64,000 bases of DNA from Streptomyces orinoci (GCF_003121295.1 NZ_PHNC01000017.1:1-64000); one strand, 5' to 3'; counted from the first letter of the stretch, positions 33,756 to 41,744 are shown. Made by a program: numbers and translations. Notes: generated by a model not told the origin, from the sequence alone.

Positions 33756-34436
33756 TCACACCGCCGCCTTCGACGGTTCGAATGCGTACCCGGCCTGGCC
33801 GGCGTCCGTGATAACGGCTCCGTACCGGGAGCCGAGCTTGCGCCGCAGGCGTGCGATGTGCGTATCGACCGTATGTGTCTCGTCCACGGCGGACCGCTGC
33901 CACACCAGTTCCATCAACTTTCCGTGCGGTTGGGGGCGTTGGGGGTGTGTGGCGAGGTGGGCGAGGAGTTCGAACTCCATGCAGGTCAGCTTGACCGGCC
34001 GGCCGTCCGCCGAGACTGTGCGGCGTTCAAGGTCAAGGACAAGACCGTTCACGTGGTGTACCGGTGCGTGCGGAGCCTTCCCGTCGTCGGCAATCGCCGT
34101 TGGCTGTTGGTCCAGGTGCCAGTGCAGATCACTGACCGCGGGCTCCAGCCAGACGAGGGAGAGCAGTTGTGACAGGACGGCGGTGATGGGGCCCTGGGCG
34201 GCGAAGCCGGCTTCCAGGAGCGCCGAGCCGGGTGCCTCACTCCGGCTGGTCATCTCCGTCAGGCATACATCGGGGCCGGTCAGGGCCCGGGCGAGCCGGG
34301 CCCGTACCCGAGGTTCGTCGGTCATGTCGCACATGACATGTGCGACGCCGTACAGCGGAGTGTTGACGGTCGCATAGGGGGCACTGGCAATGAGGCGTTC
34401 CACGGTTTCCTGCAGGAGGCCGGCCGGAAGGAACAT
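33756..34436 (-). CDS. Regulator fusing an MgtC-C-terminal (ACT-like) domain to an OmpR-type winged helix
   Basis: 226 residues from the ATG at 34436 (GAGGAG upstream). Residues 29-108 read as the ACT-like C-terminal domain of MgtC proteins: VMCDMTDEPRVRARLARAL, then LLSLVWLEPAVSDLHWHLDQ. This aligns closely with the protein at 41745 (VCDPGVEGKVRAL, REPRVRDLRWDL). Residues 130-222 form a Trans_reg_C winged helix (LVLDLERRTVSADGRPVKLT, HTVDTHIARLRRKLGSRYG). No receiver domain precedes it. An M-box riboswitch and leader peptide lie upstream on this strand. I infer a regulator of Mg2+-related genes; this domain combination is unfamiliar to me. Confidence 0.75.
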   Translation of the reverse strand: MFLPAGLLQETVERLIASAPYATVNTPLYGVAHVMCDMTDEPRVRARLARALTGPDVCLTEMTSRSEAPGSALLEAGFAAQGPITAVLSQLLSLVWLEPAVSDLHWHLDQQPTAIADDGKAPHAPVHHVNGLVLDLERRTVSADGRPVKLTCMEFELLAHLATHPQRPQPHGKLMELVWQRSAVDETHTVDTHIARLRRKLGSRYGAVITDAGQAGYAFEPSKAAV

Positions 34437-34647
34437 GTCGGAGTCTCCTCTCTGTTTCCAGGAGAGCTGCTGGTCGGGGGACCGGACGCGAGATGGCCGC
34501 ACGGCGGGGCCGTCCATCGCGGCTGACGGCCAAGGACCGGTGGTGCTACGGGCGTTCGGGGTGGATGTGCGTCTGGGGGTGCAGGACGATGAGGACGGAC
34601 GCATGCGGGAGTCACCTCCATAAGGCGAGTTCGGGGAAGGAAGGCTG

Positions 34648-34971
34648 TCAGGCGTGGGACAGCACGGCTGCTCCGGCGATGCGGCGCGCGGCGGGCAGGG
34701 GCAGGCCGGTGAACCGGGAGAGCCAGTGGGCGTCGTGGCCCTGCTGGGCGAGGATATAAGCGAGGTGTACCCGCGGGTCGTACGCGGCGTGTGCGGCATA
34801 GGGCCGGGGACAGGTGCTGGGGTCGTCCAGCCGGTAGGTCCGCTCCGGGCCGTCATCCAGCACCAAGTTGACGTGTGGACAGGCGTATTGGGGACAGCGC
34901 TTGCAGCCGGCGGCGGGCGGGCACCGGCGGGTCGGTGCGGAGAGCCTGGCGCGGTGGGTGAGAAGGCGCAC
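34648..34971 (-). CDS. Small Cys-rich protein downstream of an M-box
   Basis: 107 residues from the GTG at 34971, with GGGAGGGCACC directly upstream. The N-terminus holds a cysteine cluster (CPPAAGCKRCPQYACPH, about 18-34), suggesting metal or Fe-S binding. The C-terminal half, VHLAYILAQQGHDAHWLSRF and beyond, is helical and helix-turn-helix-like. I recognise no family. It is the first gene downstream of the left M-box and is followed on the same strand by the MgtC-domain regulator at 33756, so both are probably in one Mg2+-responsive unit. Confidence 0.65.
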   Translation of the reverse strand: MRLLTHRARLSAPTRRCPPAAGCKRCPQYACPHVNLVLDDGPERTYRLDDPSTCPRPYAAHAAYDPRVHLAYILAQQGHDAHWLSRFTGLPLPAARRIAGAAVLSHA

Positions 34972-35279
34972 GGTGCCCTCCCTTCATGGGAAGTCGTTGG
35001 ACGGGTCGGGTGGCGATGGGTGGTCGTGGGAGTGCGTTCCGTCACCGCTGTGGGGGAGGGGTGGCCGGTCACCTGTCACCAACCGCGCGACGCGCACGAT
35101 CGCCGGGTGTGGAGCCGTGTGCCGGTCAGCTCACAACAGCACGTAAAACGCGGGGTGTTGTGCTTGCCGAACAAGCAAGGCACGGCGTTCACCCCCGTGA
35201 GCGCGCAGAACAACATCCCGGAACGGCATCGAGGCCGTACGGGTGCCAGGGCGGTGCCGGGTGTGCGCAGGAAGGGCGA

Positions 35280-35360
35280 TTACCGCGTGCCGGAACGGAG
35301 TGGGGACAGGCGGGAATGGGGCTGACTGTGGCCCGGACTGCTGCAACTACTGCCATCCAT
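35280..35360 (-). CDS. 26-residue leader peptide after the left M-box
   Basis: ATG at 35360 with GGAGGAGGC spaced 8 bases, ending TAA at 35280. It begins MDGSSCSSPG and ends SGTR, matching the peptide at 39628-39708 in length, start and end. The middle has changed (residue identity in 17 of 26 positions by my reading). It sits between the M-box aptamer and the first structural gene. A role in translation-coupled control, like the MgtL/MgtP leaders of Salmonella, is a possibility. Confidence 0.55.
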   Translation of the reverse strand: MDGSSCSSPGHSQPHSRLSPLRSGTR

Positions 35361-35611
35361 GTCTCTCGCCTCCTCCCGGCCGGGGCGCACGCGGGCGCCG
35401 GACGACACGGCAAGGAGCGGACCGGTCCGCAGACGGCCGGCTCACCCCAACTCGTCAGAGCTTTGGCACTGCACGGCGTAATCCCCTTGGCAGGGAAGCC
35501 ACTTGGGGTCACCCCTTGGGCCGGGGAGACCTGTCCTGACCCTGGGCGTCTCTCGACGTCGTGGGGTCAGTGGCCTGTGTCCGTACAGACGCCTCACCGA
35601 ACGAGGTGCCT
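35330..35611. repeat. Left arm of a 282-bp inverted repeat (pairs with 39377-39658)
   Basis: Reverse-complement match to 39377-39658 over exactly 282 positions without gaps. I count five mismatches. It covers the whole M-box, the connector hairpin and the first ten codons of the leader peptide, then similarity drops sharply. Beyond 35611 the two loci share nothing. Confidence 0.95.
35441..35611 (-). ncRNA. M-box (ykoK) magnesium riboswitch, left copy
   Basis: On the minus strand the conserved M-box blocks read GGCACCTCGTTCGGTGAGGC, GGACACAGGCCACTGACC, ACGTCGAGAGACGCCCAGGG, AAGTGGCTTCC, CCGTGCAGTGCCAAAGCTCT, and a closing ACGAGTTGGGGTGA. These match the peripheral stem, the ACGC(C)-loop and the GUGCxAAAGCUC core. 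In this family Mg2+ binding lowers expression of transport genes. The nearest downstream genes on this strand start at 35360 (leader peptide) and 34971. Confidence 0.85.
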
Positions 35612-36125
35612 CACATGCCACCAGCGTAGCGTCCTGATCATGCCTGGGTGCAAACGCTTGACCCAATCTTGACGCGGGAGGGTAACCGGATACCTCCCGG
35701 TGTCCGGTTCAACTCGTCGTGCCCGGCACATAGTTGGCGGCTGTGCGCCGGACGGCCTGGCACATGCGGGGCGGCGCCCGTGTGGTTCCGGGCCGCTGTC
35801 GGTGGAGGGCGATGGCAGTGCGCCAGCCCTCACGGCGCTGGACCGAGAGCGGCGGAGGTTTCTCCTGGGCCCCCGGTACCCGGCCCCGGGCGCCGGCATT
35901 GCAGCGCGGCGCCGCGAGTGGGTGCCGCGAGTGGGTGCCGCGAGCGGCGATGCTGAGCCCGCAAGCTGAATCAGGAGTTCCCCGGACCCGGAATTCCGGC
36001 CACCGGCCGGGGCCCCCGCCGACCGTGGGCCCATGGACGTGTTGACAGCCGAGGTGCGGCAGGAATTCCGCCGGGCGTGATCTCCTGACCGGGATGGGCG
36101 TGCCGGGAGAGCGCGGAGGCGACTG
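35612..36125. other. Gene-free stretch upstream of the ABC permease
   Basis: No supported gene. It contains an inverted repeat GGGAGG...CCTCCC (35676-35698) next to a possible -35 TTGACG (35669-35674), a 13-bp tandem repeat (35911-35944), and TTGACA at 36042-36047 as another possible -35. The left M-box promoter must read outward from the left end of this stretch, and the ABC operon promoter should lie in it. Confidence 0.6.
35911..35944. repeat. 13-bp tandem repeat GCCGCGAGTGGGT
   Basis: Two exact copies (35911-35923, 35924-35936) plus a partial third (35937-35944), about 180 bases upstream of the ABC permease. It could be a regulator-binding array or simple slippage. Confidence 0.7.
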
Positions 36126-37862
36126 ATGGTGGATACAAGCGGATTCCCTTCCCGGAGAGTATGGCGGCGGCCGCCGTCGCGGTGGGTCGATCTGGTGGTC
36201 ATCGTGGCCCTGATCGCACTGCTGTACGGGCTTCTGCGGCTGGCTCCCTCGCTCAACGCACCGTTTCTGCCGAATACCGCACCCAAGGCGGTATCGACGG
36301 ATCCGTCGAATCTGCCTTTCTATGCGGTGCGGTCGCTGCTGCGCATGTTTGTCGCTCTCCTCGCCTCGGTCCTGTTCACCTTTGTGTACGCCACCGCGGC
36401 GGCGCGGCTGCGCCGGGCGGACAAAGTCCTGCTGCCGGTGCTGGACATTCTGCAGTCGGTGCCCGTCCTGGGTTTTCTGTCGGTGACGGTCACCGCGTTC
36501 ATCAGCCTCTTCCCGGGTTCGGAGCTCGGTCTGGAATGCGCCTCGATCTTCGCGATCTTCACGGCGATGGCCTGGAATATGACGTTCGCCTTCTACGCTT
36601 CGCTGGTCTCCCAGCCGCGGGAACTCGATGAAGCGGCCCGGGTGATGCGGCTGACGAAGTGGCAGCGGTTCTGGCAGCTGGATGTGCCCAGCGGGGTGAT
36701 TCCGCTGGTGTGGAACGGGATGATGAGTTTCGGCGGGGCGTGGTTCTTCCTGGCCGCCTCGGAGTCCATCTCCGTCCTCAACCACCAGTACGCGCTGCCC
36801 GGCATGGGGTCCTATGCCGCCGCCGCGATCGCCGAGGGGGACCTGGGCAAGGTGGGCAACGCCATCGCGGTGATGGTGGTCCTGGTGATCGGTGTCAATG
36901 TGCTGTTCTGGCGGCCGGTGACCGCCTGGTCGGAGCGCTTCCGGGTGGAAGAGTCCCGGGCCGCCGAGCACCCCCGCAGCCTCGTACTGGACTTCCTGCG
37001 GCGCTCTCAGGTGCCCCGGCTGATGGGACGGCCCCTGAAGCCGCTCTGGCCGGCGCTCGACCGGCTGATGCGGCCGTTCGGACTGGCCGAGCACGCCATC
37101 GGCGTCTCCCCGGCGCGGGAGCGCACCGGGGATGTGTTCTTCGCCGGAGTGGTCAGCGCCATCGTCGCCTACGGCGCCTGGGAAGCCTGCACCTATGTGA
37201 ACTCGAGCGTCGGTTTCGGCGCCTTCGGCTCCGCACTGGCGCTGGGCGCGGCCACCTTTGCCCGGGTGGTGGTGCTCACCGTTGCCGCGACGCTGGTGTG
37301 GGTGCCGGTGGGGGTGTGGATCGGGATGAATCCCCGGGTGACCCGGTTCGCCCAGCCGGTGGTCCAGATTCTGGCCAGCTTCCCCGCGAACTTTCTGTTC
37401 CCCTTCGCCACCGCTGCCTTTGTCGCACTCGGGATCTCGCTGAACTTCGGGGCGATCCTGCTGATGGCACTGGGGGCACAGTGGTACATCCTCTTCAATG
37501 TCATCGCGGGCGCCTCGGCGATTCCGTCCGATCTGCGGGAGGCGATGACGACATTCCGGGTGGGAGGGTGGCTGCGCTGGCGGGAATTCATCCTGCCCTC
37601 CGTCTTCCCGTCCTATGTCACCGGCGGCATCACGGCGGCGGGCGGGGCGTGGAATGCCTCGATCGTCGCCGAGGTGGTCGACTACGGACAGCACCATCTG
37701 ACCGCGACCGGGCTGGGCGCCTACATCACCGAAGCCACCGCCACCGGAAACTTCCCCAGGATCCTGGTGGGGATCTTCGCCATGAGCCTGTATGTCGTTG
37801 TTGCCAACCGGCTGTTCTGGCGCCGCCTTTACCGGCTGGCCGAGACCCGCTACGCCCTCTGA
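36126..37862 (+). CDS. ABC transporter with duplicated permease (anion/NitT-TauT type)
   Basis: 578 residues, two BPD_transp_1 permease domains in one chain (about 60-270 and 330-570). Each has an EAA-type loop: DEAARVMRLTKWQRFWQLDV and LREAMTTFRVGGWLRWREFI, plus the final LTATGLGAYITEATATGNFP. This is the duplicated-permease type paired with an ATPase carrying a C-terminal extra domain, related to nitrate/sulfonate/taurine importers. The start has GCGGAGGCGAC just upstream. No substrate-binding protein is encoded in the operon. It lies between two outward-facing M-boxes. Substrate unknown. Confidence 0.87.
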   Translation: MVDTSGFPSRRVWRRPPSRWVDLVVIVALIALLYGLLRLAPSLNAPFLPNTAPKAVSTDPSNLPFYAVRSLLRMFVALLASVLFTFVYATAAARLRRADKVLLPVLDILQSVPVLGFLSVTVTAFISLFPGSELGLECASIFAIFTAMAWNMTFAFYASLVSQPRELDEAARVMRLTKWQRFWQLDVPSGVIPLVWNGMMSFGGAWFFLAASESISVLNHQYALPGMGSYAAAAIAEGDLGKVGNAIAVMVVLVIGVNVLFWRPVTAWSERFRVEESRAAEHPRSLVLDFLRRSQVPRLMGRPLKPLWPALDRLMRPFGLAEHAIGVSPARERTGDVFFAGVVSAIVAYGAWEACTYVNSSVGFGAFGSALALGAATFARVVVLTVAATLVWVPVGVWIGMNPRVTRFAQPVVQILASFPANFLFPFATAAFVALGISLNFGAILLMALGAQWYILFNVIAGASAIPSDLREAMTTFRVGGWLRWREFILPSVFPSYVTGGITAAGGAWNASIVAEVVDYGQHHLTATGLGAYITEATATGNFPRILVGIFAMSLYVVVANRLFWRRLYRLAETRYAL

Positions 37863-37911
37863 CCCCGTTCCCTGTCCGTCCATCCACCCCTTCAAGTCCC
37901 AGGCAGGATCA

Positions 37912-39249
37912 GTGAACAGCAGCGAAGCGATCGTCCGGGCCGATTCGGTCACCAAGACCTTCACCACGCCTCAGGGCGGTGCCCTGCCGGTCCTGGACGG
38001 CATCAGTTTCGACCTGGCCGAGGGCGAGATCGTCGCCCTGCTGGGCAAGTCCGGATCCGGCAAGTCCACCTTGCTGCGCTGTGTGGCCGGCCTGATCGCG
38101 CCCTCGTCCGGTTCGGTCTTCTACCGGGGCGCCCCGCTGACCGGCGCCAACCCGGGCGTGTCAATGGTCTTCCAGTCCTTTGCGCTGCTGCCCTGGCTGA
38201 CGGTGCAGCAGAACGTCGAACTCGGCCTGGCGGCACTGGGCGTGGGCGAGGAGGAGCGCCGCCGGCGGGCCTTGAAGGCGATCGACCTGATCGGTCTGGA
38301 CGGCTTCGAGTCGGCCTATCCCAAGGAGCTGTCCGGCGGCATGCGTCAGCGGGTGGGCTTCGCCCGCGGCATTGTGGTCGAACCCGACGCGCTCCTGATG
38401 GACGAACCCTTCTCCGCCCTGGATGTGCTGACGGCGGAGAATCTCCGCACCGAGCTTGTCGGCCTGTGGGAAGGCCATGAGGCACCGGTGAAGTCGATCC
38501 TGATCGTCACCCACAACATTGAGGAAGCCGTGCTGCTGGCCGACCGGATCCTGGTGCTCTCCTCCAACCCCGGCCGCGTCCAGGCCGAACTGACCGTCGA
38601 TCTGCCCCGCCCGCGCAACCGGCAGCACCCCCGCTTCGAAGCCCTGGTCGATACGGTCTATGCCATCCTCACCGGCCGTGAGGCGGCAGCGGCCGCCGCT
38701 GCCGAGGCTCCGCCGCCGGGTGGCCCGGCCCGTCCGGCGCCCGCGCCGACCCCCATCAGCGCCCCGCTGCCGGACGTCAGGGTCGGCGGTCTGGCCGGTC
38801 TGCTGGAGATCCTGATCGCGCGCGGGGGCGAGGACGGACTGGCCGAGATCGCCGATGAGCTCAACTTCGAGGTCGATGACCTGCTGCCGCTGGTCGATGC
38901 CGCTGTCCTGCTCGGCCTGGCGCGCCTTGACGGCCCCCGGATCGCCATCACCGGCGCCGGCCGCGAATTCTCCGCCGCCGACATCCTCACCAGTAAAAGG
39001 CTCTTCGCCCGGCATGCCGCCGCCCGTGCCCCGCTGGTGCGCGCCATCGTCCAGGCCCTGGCGGCGACCGAGGGCCACACCCTGCGCGAGGACTTCTTCC
39101 TGGATCTGCTCCGGCGCGGGTTCTCCGCGGAGGAAGCGCGCAACCAGCTGGAGACCGCGATCGACTGGGGCCGCTATGGCGAGTTGTACGACTACGACCA
39201 TGACGACGGCAAGCTGACCCTGGAGCCCGGCGCCCAGGACGCGTTGTAG
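37912..39249 (+). CDS. ABC transporter ATPase with C-terminal AAA-associated domain
   Basis: 445 residues from the GTG at 37912. Residues 1-265 are an ABC ATPase: Walker A GKSGSGKST (45-53), Q-loop FQSFALLPWL, signature LSGGMRQRVGFARG (140-), Walker B LLMDEPFSALD, H-loop VTHNIEEA. A Pro/Ala linker (about 290-315) leads to a helical AAA_assoc_C-type domain (GLAEIADELNFEVDDLLPLV, EDFFLDLLRRGFSAEEARNQ). This domain is found only in such ATPases as far as I know, and may sense or regulate transport. It pairs with the duplicated permease 49 bp upstream. Confidence 0.88.
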   Translation: MNSSEAIVRADSVTKTFTTPQGGALPVLDGISFDLAEGEIVALLGKSGSGKSTLLRCVAGLIAPSSGSVFYRGAPLTGANPGVSMVFQSFALLPWLTVQQNVELGLAALGVGEEERRRRALKAIDLIGLDGFESAYPKELSGGMRQRVGFARGIVVEPDALLMDEPFSALDVLTAENLRTELVGLWEGHEAPVKSILIVTHNIEEAVLLADRILVLSSNPGRVQAELTVDLPRPRNRQHPRFEALVDTVYAILTGREAAAAAAAEAPPPGGPARPAPAPTPISAPLPDVRVGGLAGLLEILIARGGEDGLAEIADELNFEVDDLLPLVDAAVLLGLARLDGPRIAITGAGREFSAADILTSKRLFARHAAARAPLVRAIVQALAATEGHTLREDFFLDLLRRGFSAEEARNQLETAIDWGRYGELYDYDHDDGKLTLEPGAQDAL

Positions 39250-39324
39250 TTCACCACCGCCGGTACCGGTGGGCACCGAGTGCATTCCGCTTGCGAAGGC
39301 CGCGGTCAAGGTTGCGCCAAACAC

Positions 39325-39340
39325 TTGCGTGGATACGCAA
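39325..39340. promoter_or_regulatory. Palindrome TTGCGT-N4-ACGCAA before the right M-box
   Basis: Perfect 6-bp arms around GGAT, ending 36 bases before the aptamer. It is placed where a promoter for the M-box transcript should lie and is absent from the left copy. This suggests that transcription of the NRAMP-type gene has a protein regulator in addition to the riboswitch. Confidence 0.55.
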
Positions 39341-39376
39341 CTACTAGGGTAAGGTTTCAGCCGTTCGAAAAGAATA

Positions 39377-39547
39377 AGGCACCTCGTTCGGTGAGGCGTC
39401 TGCACGGACACAGGCCACTGACCCCACGACGTCGAGAGACGCCCAGGGTCAGGACAGGTCTCCCCGGCCCAAGGGGTGACCCCAAGTGGCTTCCCCGGCA
39501 AGGGGATTACGCCGTGCAGTGCCAAAGCTCTGACGAGTTGGGGTGAG
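39377..39547 (+). ncRNA. M-box (ykoK) magnesium riboswitch, right copy
   Basis: Same conserved blocks as the left copy, on the plus strand: GGCACCTCGTTCGGTGAGGC at the 5' side, ACGTCGAGAGACGCCCAGGG centrally, and CCGTGCAGTGCCAAAGCTCT with CGAGTTGGGGTGA at the 3' side. The next hairpin (GCCGGTC/GACCGGT, 39547-39569) may belong to the expression platform. It precedes a leader peptide (39628) and the NRAMP-related transporter (39846). M-boxes in front of Mg2+ transport genes are established. Confidence 0.9.
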
Positions 39548-39658
39548 CCGGTCGTCTGCGGACCGGTCCGCTCCTTGCCGTGTCGTCCGGCGCCCGCGTG
39601 CGCCCCGGCCGGGAGGAGGCGAGAGACATGGATGGCAGTAGTTGCAGTAGTCCGGGCC
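39377..39658. repeat. Right arm of the 282-bp inverted repeat
   Basis: Partner of 35330-35611. The arms are 3.77 kb apart and flank only the ABC permease and ATPase genes. Such an arrangement can support homologous inversion of the enclosed segment. Confidence 0.95.
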
Positions 39659-39708
39659 TCAGTCGGCCCCGTATCCGTATGTCCTCGTTGACCTCCGGTA
39701 CGCGGTAA
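39628..39708 (+). CDS. 26-residue leader peptide after the right M-box
   Basis: ATG at 39628 with GGGAGGAGGC 8 bases upstream, ending TAA at 39708. The peptide begins MDGSSCSSPGLSRPR and ends LTSGTR. The reading frame, length and both ends are preserved relative to 35280-35360 even though the middle nucleotides differ. This supports real translation. The transporter start is 137 bases downstream. Confidence 0.6.
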   Translation: MDGSSCSSPGLSRPRIRMSSLTSGTR

Positions 39709-39845
39709 CCACCTTTCCCACGCGTCTTTTTGCTCTGCGCCCCGCTGTCCGTACGGCCATCCGCCGTGCCCGGGCACCGCGCGCTCGCGGGAGGGCTGCT
39801 GCCGCATGCCCGCAACCTCCCCCACGGGGGACTCGGGAGGCTGTC

Positions 39846-41498
39846 ATGACCGACCTCACCACCACACCACCGACCTCGGCCCAGCGCGTCGCGGTCCTGG
39901 ACGAAGCCCACCTCGGCGACATCCGGGGCGCGCTCGGCACCATCAAGCTCGATGACACCGCTCCCCGCAAGGGACTGTCCGCCAAGCTCAAGACCCTGCT
40001 GGCGATAGTCGGCCCCGGCCTGATCGTGATGGTCGGCGACAATGACGCGGGCGCCTTCGACACCTACGGCCAGGCCGGCCAGAACTACGGCACCAGCCTG
40101 CTGTGGACGCTGCTGCTGCTGGTGCCCGTCCTCTATGTCAACCAGGAGATGGTGCTGCGGCTGGGCGCCGTCACCGGGGTCGGGCACGCCCGGCTGATCC
40201 TGGAGCGGTTCGGCAAGTTCTGGGGCGCGTTCTCCGTCATCGACCTGTTTCTGCTCAACGCCCTGACGATCGTTACCGAGTTCATCGGTGTCACGCTGGC
40301 GGTGGGCTATCTGGGACTGCCCAAGACACTGAGTGTGCTGGTGGCCGCGGCGGTGGTGATCGCGGCTGCAACCACCGGCTCATTCCGGCGGTTTGAGCGC
40401 ATATCGGTGTTCCTGTGTGTGGGATCGCTGCTGCTGATCCCCATCTACTTCGTGATCCACCCCGGCACCGGCACGATGGTCCACGACTTCGTGGTGCCCG
40501 GCATGCCCAAGGATTCCAAGCTCTCCGACGTCATGCTGCTGATCATCTCCATCGTGGGGACCACGGTGGCGCCCTGGCAGCTGTTCTTCCAGCAGTCCTA
40601 TGTCATCGACAAGCGCATCACCCCGCGCTTTATGAAGTACGAGAAGGCCGACCTGTGGATCGGCATCGTGATCGTGGTGCTGGGCGCCGCCGCGATGATC
40701 GGCTTCACCGCCGCGACCTTCGCGGGCACCAAGGAGTTCGGCAACTTCGATGACGCGGCGGGCATCGCGCGGGGACTTGAGGCCCACGCGGGCAAGCTGG
40801 CGGGAGTGCTGTTCGCCATCGCGCTGCTGGACGCCTCCATCATCGGCGCCTCGGCGGTCTCGCTCTCCACGGCCTATGCGCTGGGGGACGTACTGGGCCT
40901 GAAGCACTCCCTGCACCGTGGAGTACGCGGCGCCAAGGGCTTCTACGCGGTCTTCGCCGGTGTGGTGCTGCTCGCCGCGGTCATCGTCATCATTCCCGGT
41001 TCGCCGCTGGGGCTGATCACCACCGGGGTGCAGACCCTGGCCGGAGTGCTGCTGCCCTCCGCCACGGTGTTCCTGCTGCTGCTCTGCAACGACAAGGCCG
41101 TTCTGGGCCCTTGGGTCAACGGCCGCTGGACCAACGCCTTCACCTCGTTCGTCGTCGGTGTGCTGGTGACCCTGTCCATCATCCTGACCGCCTCGGTTGC
41201 CTTCCCCGACATCACCTCCGGCGCGATCCTGGACATCATGGCTATCTGCGGTGTCGCCGGCATCCTGGCCATCGGCTACGCCGAGGTACGCCGCCGTCGC
41301 AAGGGCTGGGCCCTTGCCGCGCCCATCGACCGTACCGGCAAGGGTGGTTGGCGGATGCCGCCGCTGGAGGAACTTCCCAGCCCCGTGATGTCCACCGGCC
41401 GCAAGATCGGGATGTCCGCGCTGCGTGCCTATCTGGTGGTCGCCATGGTCCTGGTGGTCATCCACGTCTGGCAGCTCGCGACCGGCCACGCCAACTGA
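39846..41498 (+). CDS. NRAMP-related magnesium transporter (NRMT type)
   Basis: 550 residues with about 11 membrane segments of the NRAMP fold. In TM1 the canonical DPGN is replaced by GDNDAG (64-69), and in TM6 the metal-selective Met region is replaced by VAPWQLFFQQS (241-251). Both changes are those described for NRMT proteins, which carry Mg2+ rather than Mn2+/Fe2+. The upstream M-box makes Mg2+ import the best call. The hydrophilic N-terminus (1-50) and a C-terminal RRRRKGWALAAPIDRTGKGG loop are extra to the core. GAGGCTGTC precedes the ATG. It may co-transcribe the MgtC-domain gene downstream. Confidence 0.88.
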   Translation: MTDLTTTPPTSAQRVAVLDEAHLGDIRGALGTIKLDDTAPRKGLSAKLKTLLAIVGPGLIVMVGDNDAGAFDTYGQAGQNYGTSLLWTLLLLVPVLYVNQEMVLRLGAVTGVGHARLILERFGKFWGAFSVIDLFLLNALTIVTEFIGVTLAVGYLGLPKTLSVLVAAAVVIAAATTGSFRRFERISVFLCVGSLLLIPIYFVIHPGTGTMVHDFVVPGMPKDSKLSDVMLLIISIVGTTVAPWQLFFQQSYVIDKRITPRFMKYEKADLWIGIVIVVLGAAAMIGFTAATFAGTKEFGNFDDAAGIARGLEAHAGKLAGVLFAIALLDASIIGASAVSLSTAYALGDVLGLKHSLHRGVRGAKGFYAVFAGVVLLAAVIVIIPGSPLGLITTGVQTLAGVLLPSATVFLLLLCNDKAVLGPWVNGRWTNAFTSFVVGVLVTLSIILTASVAFPDITSGAILDIMAICGVAGILAIGYAEVRRRRKGWALAAPIDRTGKGGWRMPPLEELPSPVMSTGRKIGMSALRAYLVVAMVLVVIHVWQLATGHAN

Positions 41499-41614
41499 GC
41501 GTCCCTGGGCGGCGGTTGTCTTCCCCGTCCGCCGCCCGGGGATGTTCCCCGACGCTGATCTCTCTTCGGCCGCCCGCACCTTCTGCCGAGTGCCCGTACG
41601 GCACATCACCGCCG

Positions 41615-41690
41615 ATGTTGCTTGTCGCCCTTGTCGGACCGGAGCGCGCTGTCCAGGAACTCCACTGGCACCTCGATGGCCCGGCCGTCG
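41615..41690 (+). pseudogene. Remnant of an MgtC-C-terminal domain
   Basis: The frame MLLVALVGPERAVQELHWHL then DGPAV matches the end of the ACT-like domain in the regulator at 33756 (LLSLVWLEPAVSDLHWHLDQ). Neither an upstream domain nor a downstream continuation is present, so it is a fragment between the transporter and the intact MgtC-domain gene. Confidence 0.45.
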
Positions 41691-41744
41691 GCGGTGACGG
41701 CGCCTGTCAACTCGTCAACTCATCAGCTCGGCAGGGAGCTCGCT

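Noticed and set aside
33765..33800. GGTTCGAAT resembling a tRNA T-loop
   Set aside because: No acceptor or anticodon stem can be formed around it; it lies in the end of a coding region.
34437..35072. N-terminal extension of the MgtC-domain regulator
   Set aside because: The extension is low-complexity and overlaps the Cys-cluster gene on the same strand in another frame; an ATG with GAGGAG at 34436 is the better start.
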